Origin: Frankia sp. AiPa1
GTDB taxonomy: Bacteria > Actinomycetota > Actinomycetes > Frankiales > Frankiaceae
DNA: 64,000 bases
Reading direction: 5' to 3'
Assembly: GCF_023243075.1 (NCBI RefSeq)
Contig: NZ_JALKFZ020000002.1
Coordinates: forward strand, 124,001 to 188,000
In this document: positions 19,175-28,403 of the stretch, piece after piece
How the letters are laid out: the number at the start of each line of letters is the position of its first letter
How positions within the stretch are numbered: the stretch's first letter is position 1
Notes under the pieces: model-generated
What the model was told of the DNA's origin: nothing
What the model saw: the letters and a program-made list of their open reading frames with translations, nothing else
Database searches by the model: none
Position numbers and translations under genes: made by a program

Positions 19175-20317
19175 TCAGTTCGACGCGACCGACACCCGAC
19201 CGTCCCCGGACACCATCCGGTACACACCGACGATGCGCTCGGCGATCGTCGGCCAGTCGTAGGATCTCGCGACCGTGTGGGCATGTCGCACCCGCTCGGC
19301 GGTACTGCCGGGGCCCGTGCCGCCCGGGTCGCCGAGGACCTCGGCGAGGACCTCGGCGAGTCGCCCCGGGTCACCGACCTCGAACAGCCGCCCCGCGCGG
19401 CCGTCGTCGAGCACCCGGCGAAACGCGTCCAGATCACTGGCGACCACCGGGGTCCCCGCGGCCATCGCCTCCAGCAGGACGATGCCGAAGCTTTCCTGCC
19501 CCGTGTTCGGTGCGCAGTAGACCTGGCCGGAGGCGAACACCCGGGGCTTGTCGGCGTCGGACACGAGCCCGATGAGGTCGACCCGCTCGCGCAGCCGCGG
19601 GTCGAGTCGGGCGCGCAACCCCGCGGTGTCACCAGGGCCGGCGACGAGCAGCCGGGCGTCGCCCACCGTGGTCGCCAGCTGGAGCATCGCGGCGAGCAGC
19701 ACGTCGAGTCCCTTGCGGGGCTCGTCGATGCGGCCGAGGAACACCACGGTGGGCCGGCCGTCGGCATAACCGGGCAACGGTGTGGCGCCCGCGAAATCAT
19801 CCACCGCGACGCCGTTGGGGATGAGGATCGCGTCGGCGCCCAGATGTTCGACCAGCGTGCGCCGTGCCGCCTCGGACACCGCGATGCGCGCGCGCAGCTT
19901 CTCGAACGACGGCTGCAGGGCACCCTGCGCCGCGGTCAGAAACCGTGAGCGCGGGTTGGCGGTGTGGAAGGTCGCCACGATCGGGCCGTCGGCCAGCATG
20001 CAGGCCAGCAGGCTGACGCTGGGCGCGCTGGGCTCGTGGACGTGCAGCACGTCGAAGTCGTGCTCGCGCAGCCAGCGACGCACCCGGGCGGCGGAGACCG
20101 GGCCCATCAGCAGTCGCGCGACCGAGCCGTTGTAGCGCACCGGCAGGGCCCGCCCGGCGTCCACCGCGTACGGCGGCAGGGTCCGCTCGTCGTCGACCGG
20201 GGTGATCACCGACACCTCGTGGCCGGCCGCGATCAGCGTCTCGGCCAGGTCCCGCACGTGCACCTGCACGCCGCCGGGCACGTCCCAGGTGTACGGGCAG
20301 GCGATCCCGATCCTCAT
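19175..20317 (-). CDS. pimA: Phosphatidylinositol alpha-mannosyltransferase (PimA-like)
   Basis: Protein of 380 aa from the ATG at 20315-20317, overlapping the upstream acyltransferase stop by 4 bp (ATGA). It is a GT-B, GT4 glycosyltransferase: MRIGIACPYTWDVPGGVQ for the acceptor domain, HVHEPSAPS, and QESFGIVLLEAMAAG, the nucleotide-sugar EX7E motif. By family and gene context it transfers mannose from GDP-mannose to phosphatidylinositol, the first step toward phosphatidylinositol mannosides at the inner face of the membrane. The pgsA-patA-pimA order is the same as in Mycobacterium tuberculosis (known from that genome). Confidence 0.92.
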   Translation of the reverse strand: MRIGIACPYTWDVPGGVQVHVRDLAETLIAAGHEVSVITPVDDERTLPPYAVDAGRALPVRYNGSVARLLMGPVSAARVRRWLREHDFDVLHVHEPSAPSVSLLACMLADGPIVATFHTANPRSRFLTAAQGALQPSFEKLRARIAVSEAARRTLVEHLGADAILIPNGVAVDDFAGATPLPGYADGRPTVVFLGRIDEPRKGLDVLLAAMLQLATTVGDARLLVAGPGDTAGLRARLDPRLRERVDLIGLVSDADKPRVFASGQVYCAPNTGQESFGIVLLEAMAAGTPVVASDLDAFRRVLDDGRAGRLFEVGDPGRLAEVLAEVLGDPGGTGPGSTAERVRHAHTVARSYDWPTIAERIVGVYRMVSGDGRVSVASN

Positions 20318-21306
20318 GGTCCCCAGGGCGCGGGCATCGGCGGCGCGGCGTGCGGCGCCGAGATACCCACTGCCGCCGAGGAGTTCCCTGCTGCCGGCGG
20401 GTTCTGGGCGGCCGGCAGGGGCGCTCCCGCCGAGGGCCGCGTCCCGTCGCCCACGTCGTCCCGCCAGACCCGCTGCAGCATGTGCCAGTCGGCCGGATGA
20501 GCGGCGATGCCGGCGGCGAAGGCATCGGCGAGGCCCTGGGTCATCGTGGCCACATCGCTGTGTGCCACCGCCGGATGGATCCGCGCGCTCCAGCCGTCCC
20601 GGTCGAACCACAGGGTGACCGGCAGGAGCACGGCACCGGTGTCCAACGCGAGCGCCGCGGGACCCCCGGGCATCGTGGCGGTCGACCCGAAGAAGCGCAC
20701 CGGTACCCCGGCCCGGGACAGATCCCGGTCGGCGAGCAGGCAGAGCATCCCGCCGGCCCGAAGCCTCGCGGCGAGCAGCCCGTACGGCGGGCTCTCACCA
20801 CCGGTCAGCGCGATGACCTCCATCCCGAGCGCCGTGCGGAAGGCCAGGAAGCGCTCGAACAGCGACTCCGGCCGCAGCCGCTCCGCCACGGTGGTGAACG
20901 GGATGCCCGTGGCCACCAACCAGGCGCCCGCCTGCTCCCAGTTGCCCATGTGTGGCAGGGCAAGGATCGTGCCCGCGCCCTGAGCGTGGGCATCACGCAG
21001 CAGGTGTTCGTCGACCAGCCGCATCTGTCCGATGATCCGCTCGGTGCCGAGGTCGGTGAGGCGGAAGACCTCCATCCAGTAGCGGGCATACGAGCGCATC
21101 GCCGCGCGGGTGAGCCGGTCGAGGTCGGTGCCGGCCGGGGCGACCCGCGCCAGGTTCGCCCGCAGCCGGCGAACCCCGCGACCGTCACGACGCCAGGCGA
21201 GGTCGGCCGCCATCCGGAAGCCGGCGGCGGCCAGTGGCTCCGGCAGCAGCCGAACACCCCGCCAGCCCAGCGCATAGGCGAGGTCGGTCAGTCGGCCGGC
21301 ACTCAC
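20314..21306 (-). CDS. Lauroyl/PIM acyltransferase (PatA/HtrB family)
   Basis: Protein of 330 aa from a GTG at 21304-21306 that overlaps the pgsA stop (GTGA). It has the LPLAT catalytic motif HMGNWEQAG (HX4E), and later DRDLSRAGVPVRFFG and PGGPAALALDTGA, typical of the HtrB/PatA family. By context it acylates phosphatidylinositol mannoside on the cytoplasmic side. The C-terminal ~35 residues are Pro/Ala-rich. Translation is probably coupled to both neighbours through the 4-bp overlaps. The frame is open far upstream within pgsA, which is a shadow. Confidence 0.88.
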   Translation of the reverse strand: MSAGRLTDLAYALGWRGVRLLPEPLAAAGFRMAADLAWRRDGRGVRRLRANLARVAPAGTDLDRLTRAAMRSYARYWMEVFRLTDLGTERIIGQMRLVDEHLLRDAHAQGAGTILALPHMGNWEQAGAWLVATGIPFTTVAERLRPESLFERFLAFRTALGMEVIALTGGESPPYGLLAARLRAGGMLCLLADRDLSRAGVPVRFFGSTATMPGGPAALALDTGAVLLPVTLWFDRDGWSARIHPAVAHSDVATMTQGLADAFAAGIAAHPADWHMLQRVWRDDVGDGTRPSAGAPLPAAQNPPAAGNSSAAVGISAPHAAPPMPAPWGP

Positions 21307-22151
21307 AGCTGCGGCGGGCCGCCGCGGGGGGACCTCACTGCGGCGGATCCGCTGAGGGTGGAGGCCGCCGAGGGCACGGTCACGGTGACCACGGGCACGG
21401 AGCCCGCAGGAGCGCTCGCGGCCACCGCGGACGTGGACGGAAACTGGGGGCCGGCCGTTCCCGTCGGCCCGGCCGGCCCCGAGGGGCCCGCACCGGGACG
21501 GCGGGTGGCCGTCCGCGCGGTCGGCGCCGAGGGACCGGGCGGGTCGCCGGCCCGGTCCCACTGCCGGTAGACGTGCACCACCCGCTGCACGACGGTCAGC
21601 GTGGTCGCGGCCACCAGGAACCACAGCGCCGCGGGCAGCAGGAAGGGCACGCCGAGCCCATACAGGCCGGCGGCGACCAGCAGGATGAGCAGCCGCTCCC
21701 CGCGCTCGGCGAAGCCGACGTCGCAGGTGAAACCGAGCCCCTCGGCACGGGCCTTGACATAGGAGGTGATCGATCCCGCGATCAGGCAGATCAGCGCCGC
21801 GACCACGAGTGGCATCGAGTCGCCGTCGCCGGCGTACCAGATCACCAACGAGCCGAAGATCGCCGCGTCGCCGACCCGGTCCGAGGTGGAGTCGAGAAAG
21901 GCCCCCCACTTGGACGACAGGCCCCGGGCCCGGGCGATCACTCCGTCCATCAGGTCGGAGAAGACGAACAGGGTGATCACGACGGTGCCGAGAAAGAACA
22001 CGCCGCGGGTGAAGAACCCCAGCGCCGCACCCGCCACGCCGACGGTGCCAATGATCGTCACCAGATCCGGCGACACCGAGGAACGGGCCGCCCACCGGCT
22101 CACCGGGTCGAGCACCTTCTGGATCTGCGGTCGTGCCTTGCTTGCGAGCAT
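21303..22151 (-). CDS. pgsA: Phosphatidylinositol phosphate synthase (CDP-alcohol phosphatidyltransferase)
   Basis: Protein of 282 aa. The CDP-alcohol phosphatidyltransferase signature is complete: DLMDGVIARARG followed by GAFLDSTSDR, embedded in about six membrane helices. In actinobacteria this position in the cluster encodes the enzyme that joins CDP-diacylglycerol with inositol phosphate. Residues beyond ~205 form a long Pro/Ala/Gly/Ser-rich cytoplasmic tail not typical of the family core. First gene of the lipid operon pgsA-patA-pimA; divergent from the EF-G-like gene. Confidence 0.9.
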   Translation of the reverse strand: MLASKARPQIQKVLDPVSRWAARSSVSPDLVTIIGTVGVAGAALGFFTRGVFFLGTVVITLFVFSDLMDGVIARARGLSSKWGAFLDSTSDRVGDAAIFGSLVIWYAGDGDSMPLVVAALICLIAGSITSYVKARAEGLGFTCDVGFAERGERLLILLVAAGLYGLGVPFLLPAALWFLVAATTLTVVQRVVHVYRQWDRAGDPPGPSAPTARTATRRPGAGPSGPAGPTGTAGPQFPSTSAVAASAPAGSVPVVTVTVPSAASTLSGSAAVRSPRGGPPQL

Positions 22152-22443
22152 GTCCGTCCCGTCGTCCCGCGTCTGCCCGGCTTCGGGCGGTCTTCACAGT
22201 ACCGCCGACACGATGCACGACCTCCCATCCAATCCATGATCATTAGGCATCCGATCCAGCATCTTTGACCTATGTGACGGATCGATGGCCACAACCCCGC
22301 ACACCCCCACCGCTGCGGGGCTCCTCGCCCGGCAGCCCGCGCCGAGCCCGGCCATTCCCACCGAGCCCAGGTTGTGCCACACGTCACAAGGGTGCACGCT
22401 GCCGGTACCGGCGGGCGGAGAAGTCCGGATCAGGGAGGCCGCG

Positions 22444-24927
22444 ATGACGGTGGACTCGAATGAGGTACGCAACGCTGACAGAGACCGCACGGGCAGGGGA
22501 CGGTCCCCCGCCGGCAGCACGCACGATGTCCCGAAACGGGGCATCCCGAAACGGGATATCCCGACCCGAGACGCCCCGGCACGAGCGGCCACAACACCGG
22601 ACGTCACCGCACGAGAGGTAACCAGGCAGGACATCGCCGAGCCGGACGCCACTGATCAGCAGGCCGCGGCGCGGGGCCCGGCGATACGCAACATCGCACT
22701 GGTGGGGCACAGCGGCGCGGGAAAGACGGCCCTGGTGGACCGGCTGTTGGCCGCCGCCGGCCCGCCCGAGCGACCGGGCGAGCATCACGCGGCTCACACC
22801 AGTTACATCGGACACGCCGACCCCGAGCACCGCCAGGCCCGTTCCGACGGGCTCACCCTGTGCTCCGTCAGCCACCGCGGGCTGACCATCAACCTGCTCG
22901 ACACCCCGGGCCATCCCGACTTCGTCGGCGAGCTGCGGGCCGGGCTGCGCGCCGCCGACGCGGCCCTGTTCGTCGTCAGCGCCGTCGACGGTGTGGACGC
23001 CACGACCAGGCAGCTGTGGGCCGAGTGCGCCATGGTCCGGATGCCGCGGGCGATCGCGCTCACCCACCTCGATCACGACCGGGTCGACATCGACGCCGCG
23101 ACACAGGAATGTCAGCGCGCGTTCGGCCCCGGGGCGCTGCCCGCGTTCCTCGCCGTCCGAGTGCGCGCCGTCCAAGAGCCGAACGGCGCGGAGGCAGCCG
23201 GCGCAGGGGCCGGGACAGCCAGCGCAGGGGCCGGGACAGCCAGCGCAGGGACAGAGACAGCCAGCGGAATCAGGCTGACGGACCTGCTGCACGACCGGAT
23301 CGCCGAGTACACCGCCGCGGGAGACCGGCAGGAACTGCCGGCCGGGCCTCGCCGAGACCGGCAGGAACCGCCGGTCGAAGCGGCCCGCGCCGCGCTCGTC
23401 GAGGGGATCATCGCCGAAAGCGAGGACGAGGCCCTGTTGGAGCAGTACCTGTCCGGCGCCGATCCCGACGCGGATCTGCTGGCAGCGGACCTGGCGACCG
23501 CGGTGGCCCGGGCCGACTTCTTTCCGGTTCTGCCCACGGGGACACTGTCCGCGGCCGGCGGATTTTCGAAGATGGCGGCCACGAGCCGGGCCGCGGGCGG
23601 TTTCGGGTCGCTCGAGCTGCTGGATCTGTTCGCCACGGGCTTCCCCGCTCCGTCCGAGCATCCGCTGGGATCGCTGTGCCGGCCCGACGGCTCGCCCCAC
23701 CCGGCCAGGTCCGGGGATCCGGCGGCGCCGCTCGTCGCCGAGGTCGTCCGGACGACCAGCGACCCCTACGTCGGCCGGATGTCGGTCGTGCGGGTGTTCA
23801 GCGGGACGCTGCGCCCCGACGACACCGTCCGGGTCCGCGGGCGCGGTCGGGCGCAGGCCGGACATGACGACCACGACGACGACGAGCGGGTCGGCGCGTT
23901 GTCCCGCCCGTACGGCTGCGCCCTGCACAGCGTGTCGGAGTGCCCGGCCGGCGGCATCTGCGTGGTCACGAAGCTGATGACCGCCGAGACCGGCGACACT
24001 CTGTCCGGTCGCGGCGATCCCTGCCACCTGCCGGTGTGGACCATGCCCGAACCCCAACTGCCGGTCGCGGTTCGGGCCCACGCCCGGACGGACGAGGACC
24101 GGCTGTCCACCGCGCTGTCGCGGCTGTGCCTGGAGGACCCGAGCCTGCGGGTGGTCCAGGACCCGCAGACGGCGCAGATCGTGCTGTGGAGCATGGGTGA
24201 GGCGCATGCCGAAGCGGTGCTCGCCCGGCTCGCCACCCGTTACGGCGCCGCTGTCGACACCGAACCCGCCGTCATCCCGCTGCGCGAGACCGTGGCCGCT
24301 CCCGCGCACGGGACGGGGCGCCAGGTGAAGCAGTCCGGTGGGCACGGCCAGTTCGCCGTCTGTCAGATCGAGGTTGAACCGCTGCCACCCGGCGGAGGCT
24401 TCGAGTTCGTCGACGAGGTGGTGGGCGGGGCGATCCCGCGGGCGTTCATCCCGTCGGTGGAGAAGGGCATCCGGGCACAGATGGCGGCCGGGGTGCGCCC
24501 CGGGCACCCGCTGACCGATCTGCGGGTGCGGCTCGTGGACGGCCGGGCGCACAGCGTGGATTCGTCCGATCTCGCGTTCCAGGTCGCGGGTGGCCTCGCG
24601 CTGCGCGACGCGATGCGCACCGGTGGCGTCGTCGTCCTGGAGCCCGTCCTGACGGTGGACGTGTCCATTCCGGACGAATTCGTGGGTGCCGTGCTCGGCG
24701 ATCTCTCCGCCCGCCGCGGGCGGGTGGTGGGAATGGAGCCGCAGGCGCTGCCACCAGCCGAGCCCGACACCGGCCGCACCCTCGTACACGCCGAAGTACC
24801 AGAACGGGAAATGTCCCGCTATGTCATGGAGCTTCGCTCGTTGAGCCATGGCACGGGCCAGTTCCACCGCGAGCCACACGGATACGAGCCGATGCCAGAC
24901 CACCTCGCCCACGCCCGGTCCGACTGA
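22444..24927 (+). CDS. EF-G-like ribosomal GTPase (FusA2/TetM type) with repetitive N-terminal tail
   Basis: Protein of 827 aa from the ATG at 22444, which has GGGAGG five bases upstream; open frame upstream to 22285 has no similarity. Residues 1-78 are a low-complexity tail of short KRDIP/TRDAP/TAREVT units. Then the GTPase: P-loop GHSGAGKT (88-95), DTPGH, and THLD where NKxD is normal. EF-G domains II-V follow, with GRQVKQSGGHGQFAV and a C-terminal SHGTGQF. The GHSGAGKT P-loop is typical of the EF-G2 subgroup of uncertain role, not canonical EF-G (GHVDHGKT). A 21-bp tandem repeat (about 23210-23270) lies inside the G domain. It interrupts the usual pgsA-HIT neighbourhood on the opposite strand. 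Confidence 0.85.
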   Translation: MTVDSNEVRNADRDRTGRGRSPAGSTHDVPKRGIPKRDIPTRDAPARAATTPDVTAREVTRQDIAEPDATDQQAAARGPAIRNIALVGHSGAGKTALVDRLLAAAGPPERPGEHHAAHTSYIGHADPEHRQARSDGLTLCSVSHRGLTINLLDTPGHPDFVGELRAGLRAADAALFVVSAVDGVDATTRQLWAECAMVRMPRAIALTHLDHDRVDIDAATQECQRAFGPGALPAFLAVRVRAVQEPNGAEAAGAGAGTASAGAGTASAGTETASGIRLTDLLHDRIAEYTAAGDRQELPAGPRRDRQEPPVEAARAALVEGIIAESEDEALLEQYLSGADPDADLLAADLATAVARADFFPVLPTGTLSAAGGFSKMAATSRAAGGFGSLELLDLFATGFPAPSEHPLGSLCRPDGSPHPARSGDPAAPLVAEVVRTTSDPYVGRMSVVRVFSGTLRPDDTVRVRGRGRAQAGHDDHDDDERVGALSRPYGCALHSVSECPAGGICVVTKLMTAETGDTLSGRGDPCHLPVWTMPEPQLPVAVRAHARTDEDRLSTALSRLCLEDPSLRVVQDPQTAQIVLWSMGEAHAEAVLARLATRYGAAVDTEPAVIPLRETVAAPAHGTGRQVKQSGGHGQFAVCQIEVEPLPPGGGFEFVDEVVGGAIPRAFIPSVEKGIRAQMAAGVRPGHPLTDLRVRLVDGRAHSVDSSDLAFQVAGGLALRDAMRTGGVVVLEPVLTVDVSIPDEFVGAVLGDLSARRGRVVGMEPQALPPAEPDTGRTLVHAEVPEREMSRYVMELRSLSHGTGQFHREPHGYEPMPDHLAHARSD
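23206..23271 (+). repeat. 21-bp tandem repeat inside the EF-G-like gene
   Basis: Two nearly exact and one diverged copy of a GCAGGGGCCGGGACAGCCAG unit (21-bp period) encoding a Gly/Ala/Thr/Ser-rich loop. The period is a multiple of three, so the frame is kept. It falls in a surface insertion after the THLD motif. Confidence 0.75.
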
Positions 24928-24990
24928 CCAGAGCGCATCACTGAGCCTGCGCCGATTCCCGTTTCGGTCCGGTCGAGCTCGGCTGGCGGA

Positions 24991-25560
24991 CTACTGGTCG
25001 GGGTCGGTGCGCGCCCACTGTTCGGCCAGCATGTCCCGGGTCTCGCCCAGGAGCGCAGGCAACACTTTGGTTGCGCCGATGACCGGCATGAAGTTTGCGT
25101 CGCCTCCCCAGCGCGGAACGACATGCTGATGCACATGGGCGGCGATTCCAGCGCCGGCGACATGACCCAGGTTCATTCCGGTGTTGAAGCCATGCGCGTC
25201 GCTTGCCGCCCGCAGGACCCGAAGAGAACGGCGCACGAAGAACGCCATCTCAATAATTTCCTCGGAGTCCATGTCGGCATAGTCGGCCACGTGGCGATAA
25301 GGCACGACGAGCAGGTGCCCCGCGTTGTATGGATATAGATTGAGTACCGCGTAGACAGACTTCCCTCGGGCGACGACCAGACCATCCTCGTCGGACATCC
25401 GGACAATGGCGCAGAAGGGGCACTCGTCATCGCGGCCGCGCCCCGCACCCTTGATGTAGGCGAGCCGGTGCGGCGTGTAGAGGCGCTGAAACGCGTCGGG
25501 AAGGCCGACCCCCGCCTGCGCCTCGAGCGGGATGCCCCCGGCCGGCGGCTGAATGGTCAT
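24991..25560 (-). CDS. HIT-family nucleotide phosphorylase/hydrolase (Ap4A phosphorylase-like)
   Basis: Protein of 189 aa from the ATG at 25558-25560. The zinc/substrate part CPFCAIV and the histidine triad HVHQHVVPRW are both clear; LNLYPYNAGHLLVVPYRH is the family core. In mycobacteria the gene next to pgsA encodes an Ap4A phosphorylase of this type, so removal of diadenosine tetraphosphate is the likely role. Here the EF-G-like gene separates it from pgsA, and the usual upstream thrS is absent. Confidence 0.88.
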   Translation of the reverse strand: MTIQPPAGGIPLEAQAGVGLPDAFQRLYTPHRLAYIKGAGRGRDDECPFCAIVRMSDEDGLVVARGKSVYAVLNLYPYNAGHLLVVPYRHVADYADMDSEEIIEMAFFVRRSLRVLRAASDAHGFNTGMNLGHVAGAGIAAHVHQHVVPRWGGDANFMPVIGATKVLPALLGETRDMLAEQWARTDPDQ

Positions 25561-27198
25561 CCGCGGGCCCCGCCCCGCCGAACACGGCCGGCGGAAGGCA
25601 GCAGCGACCGGGCTGGCGCGGCGCGGGCCTGACAAGAGCCGATCTGACCGGCACCACCGGCACCACGGGGCCGGACCGCCTGCGTTCTCGGCACTCCCGT
25701 CCACTTCGCCACCCGCGCCACCTCCGTCGGACGATCCTCCGGGCGGGTCCCCCGGGAAAGGTGGTCGTCGTCGGAGTCAATTTATCAGGACGCGCCTGAC
25801 CTGGCCGGTCCGTGACGGGGAGAGCGAGGCGCACTGCGGGTGCGCTCCGGCAGGCGAAGAGGGAGACTGACGGCGTGGGGGGGTCGCCGCCAGTCTCCCT
25901 CGAGTGGCGTATTTGGTTTCGAAACCACGGCGCCCCGAACGTCGGCGAGCAACACTGCACGCACCGCGACCAGGAGGGATCTCCCGGCACGCCCGGACAG
26001 GCAGCCGCTTCGACCAATGGAGCCCGTAACGCCTTGCCCGATCAGCCTAGCGGGCAGCCGGCCGATCTGTACAGAGCGGACGTCATGCCGCTTTGAAATA
26101 CCCGACCAGGGCCAGCAGGGTCGGCGCGATTCCCACGCCCCACCCACCACCCCACCGAAAGGGCGGGACCGAGAACGATGCCGATCCACGCCGGGCCGAC
26201 GGGTGCAACAACGCGCTCGCGATTCAACGTCCCGCGACGGCCGGATCTCCGCGCGGCCGCCCGTCACGAACCACCCGGGGTAGCCCACCAGTGCCCAGCC
26301 GCTCCGCCCTACTGCGGTGTTCCAAACGCCTCCGACGTTCTGAACACCCCTGGTCTCGCGAGTGCGGACGACGTTCCGAGTGCTGCTGACGTTCCTGGCG
26401 CGGTCAACGTTCCGAGCGCGGAGGATCATCCAGCGTCGGCTTTACCCTTTCCGTCGACCGACACCTACGGCAGGGCCCCGCCAGCAGGCCCGGCAACCAG
26501 GTGGGGCCGAGCGACTACCGCCGCGGATGCTCACTGTCCGTACAGGCCGGTCGGGCGGCGAAGCGCCGCACCCGTGATGACCCCGAACGTGGGCCCGAGG
26601 CGAGGTACCCCCGCCCGCCCGGCACCAAAGTGGGGGAAGAACGCAGATCGGTGCATCGAGCGGCGGGCCACGCCAGGCCACCAGACTGTCGGATTTGCGG
26701 TTTATATGCAGGCAGTCGGCTCGACCGGCGGACCCCGGGCGGCCGGCAGGATCGCGGGCCGCGGCGGGCCGCCACCCGGCCTCGTCGCGCCCACAGCCAA
26801 ACCGTCGGAACGCTCACACCGCCACCAAAGGGGAATCCGGCGCGGATCATCAACGCCCGACGCCCCGACCCGCGACCATGGTTCTCAGACCCTGACTCAT
26901 CTCCCGCCTCCGAGCCAGTCCCTGGACCGACCTCCGCTCGAAGCCCCGCCGCACCTGCCCCCGAACGACCGCCACCACCCGGAAAATCAGCCCGTAGCCC
27001 CGGCCCACCGCCCAGGAAAACCGGCCAGACAATGAGAAATCGGACAGGTCGTGGTTCCACGGGCCCGCCAGGAGCCTCGGCCAAACCCCGCCGACCTCAC
27101 GGCCACATCACGCGTGGGATCACAGATTCAGCCCCGGACCGCCATCGCCAGGACGCGACAAGACCCCAAGGGGGCCGACGCCGATGTGAAGATATGCG
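25561..27198. other. 1.6-kb gene-poor stretch upstream of the HIT gene
   Basis: I find no ORF with convincing similarity or domain structure on either strand. ORFs up to 285 codons exist but are Pro/Arg/Ala-rich, typical of random high-GC frames. Three 18-bp-period repeats of a GACGTTCC core lie at 26369-26423. A tRNA T-arm-like palindrome near 25907-25922 lacks the rest of a tRNA. The thrS gene expected here by actinobacterial synteny is missing. Confidence 0.6.
26369..26423. repeat. 18-bp period repeats with GACGTTCC core
   Basis: Three consecutive imperfect units (GACGACGTTCCGAGTGCT, GCTGACGTTCCTGGCGCG, GTCAACGTTCCGAGCGCG), with a diverged fourth just upstream near 26334. They lie in apparently noncoding DNA. 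Confidence 0.6.
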
Positions 27199-27270
27199 TG
27201 GGCGTACGTGGTTTCGAACCACGGACCTCTGCCGTGTGAAGGCAGCGCTCTACCCCTGAGCTATACGCCC
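27199..27270 (-). tRNA. tRNA-Val (anticodon CAC)
   Basis: Minus-strand cloverleaf of 72 nt: acceptor GGGCGTA with TACGCCC, D-arm AGCTCAGGGGTAGAGC, anticodon stem CTGCC/GGCAG with loop TTCACAC giving CAC, T-arm CGTGG-TTCGAAA-CCACG, discriminator A. No CCA is encoded. It decodes GUG valine codons, which are frequent in this genome. Confidence 0.95.
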
Positions 27271-27709
27271 CTACAGGTGATGGGTCCACCCTACACGGCG
27301 CCAGCAGCGGGCCGGGCCGGGGGTCCATCGGGCGGATGCGGCGATGTCCACCGTCGGCGTCCGGTGGGTGGACTGAGTCACGTTCGCGACGACTGGCCGA
27401 GGTTGAGAACCACCCGGACGGGGAACGCTTAACGTGCAACGGCCTCGGCAGGTTGGCCCAGACACTCGGGGGATGCTCGGGCATCACGGATGGTGACCAC
27501 CCATCGGCACGACGGGCGGCAAACTATCCGTTGACTGACCGATCTAGGCTCTACCGGGAAGGGCTTGCTCTTCCGGGCCGGGCAACGTCGCTCAAACCGC
27601 CGTAACGGATGTTGTCTTGGCATAATCTTGTTACCAACGGGACTCAGACAGGGAACTATCCCGTTACACGGGTGCTCGCCCGCACCACCGCACCATGAGA
27701 GGCCGCCCG
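27271..27709. other. upstream region of the ssgB-like gene and of tRNA-Val(CAC)
   Basis: No gene is supported. On the minus strand a TAGGGT box at 27288-27293 could be the -10 of the tRNA-Val promoter. Toward the sporulation gene there is a TTGACT at 27533-27538 and a CATAATCTTG stretch near 27620, either of which may belong to a promoter; spacing does not settle it. Confidence 0.35.
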
Positions 27710-28141
27710 ATGACTATTCGTCACGATTCGATCACCGCCGAACTTGCCCTTCGTCTCGTCGTTCCCGGCGGCGCACCCGTACCGGTCGCCGCCACCGTCC
27801 GGTACGAGCCGGCCGACCCCTACGCGATCAGCATCGGGTTCCGCACCGGTGCGGACGAGGTGGTGGAGTGGACCTTCGCGCGTCAACTGCTCAGCGACGG
27901 CGTTCGCCGGCCAGCCGGCGACGGCGACGTCCAGGTATGGCCGGCAGCCCAGTCCGGCGGCCGAATCGTCTGCCTTTCGCTGTCCAGTCCGTCGGGCCAC
28001 GCTCTCTTCGAGATGCCACGCTCGGAGGTACTGGCATTTCTGCGGCGGACATACTCCGCGGTGCCGCTCGGCGGCGAGAGCGACATCATCGATCTTGACG
28101 CGGAACTAGCCCTGTTGATCTGGGGCGGTCCCGAGCGGTGA
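27710..28141 (+). CDS. ssgB: SsgB-like sporulation and cell division protein (SALP family)
   Basis: Protein of 143 aa from the ATG at 27710 (AGAGG upstream); an ATG at 27695 would add five residues. It matches the SsgA-like family: ELALRLVVPGGAPVPV, RYEPADPYAIS, EWTFARQLLSDG, GDVQVWP and CLSLSSPSGHALFE, ending in DLDAEL. In Streptomyces SsgB brings FtsZ to future septum sites during sporulation. The family is confined to morphologically complex actinobacteria, so it is a good lineage marker. It is monocistronic with a strong hairpin downstream. Confidence 0.9.
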   Translation: MTIRHDSITAELALRLVVPGGAPVPVAATVRYEPADPYAISIGFRTGADEVVEWTFARQLLSDGVRRPAGDGDVQVWPAAQSGGRIVCLSLSSPSGHALFEMPRSEVLAFLRRTYSAVPLGGESDIIDLDAELALLIWGGPER

Positions 28142-28282
28142 ATTCCACCGGGGTCGGGACAATTGCCTGGCCCCGGTGAGCCGGTGCGGGCACCTTAAGA
28201 CCGGGGAGATCCTCCCCCTCGCCGCCGGATTCCCAAAGGCGGAGTCCGACGGCGGGATCCATACCCAAGGACGAACACCCCA

Positions 28283-28315
28283 CCCGCCTGGCCGGAGTCT
28301 GTCCGGCCAGGCGGG
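28283..28315. terminator. perfect 14-bp hairpin downstream of ssgB
   Basis: CCCGCCTGGCCGGA (28283-28296) and TCCGGCCAGGCGGG (28302-28315) pair perfectly around a 5-nt loop between the convergent ssgB and pabB genes. Likely a bidirectional terminator. Confidence 0.8.
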
Positions 28316-28403
28316 TCGTCGTCTGGGCGGGTCATGACTACGCCGAGATGGCTGTGCCCAGTCGTGGCTGTGCGGACGGTGCCGCGGTGGCCCGGGCGGG
28401 CGC

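Noticed and set aside
22384..24912. 842-codon frame antisense to the EF-G-like gene
   Set aside because: Shadow of a strongly biased coding strand; no similarity to known proteins.
25900..25930. T-arm-like palindrome TGGTTTCGAAACCA
   Set aside because: No acceptor, D or anticodon arms can be folded around it, so it is not a tRNA.
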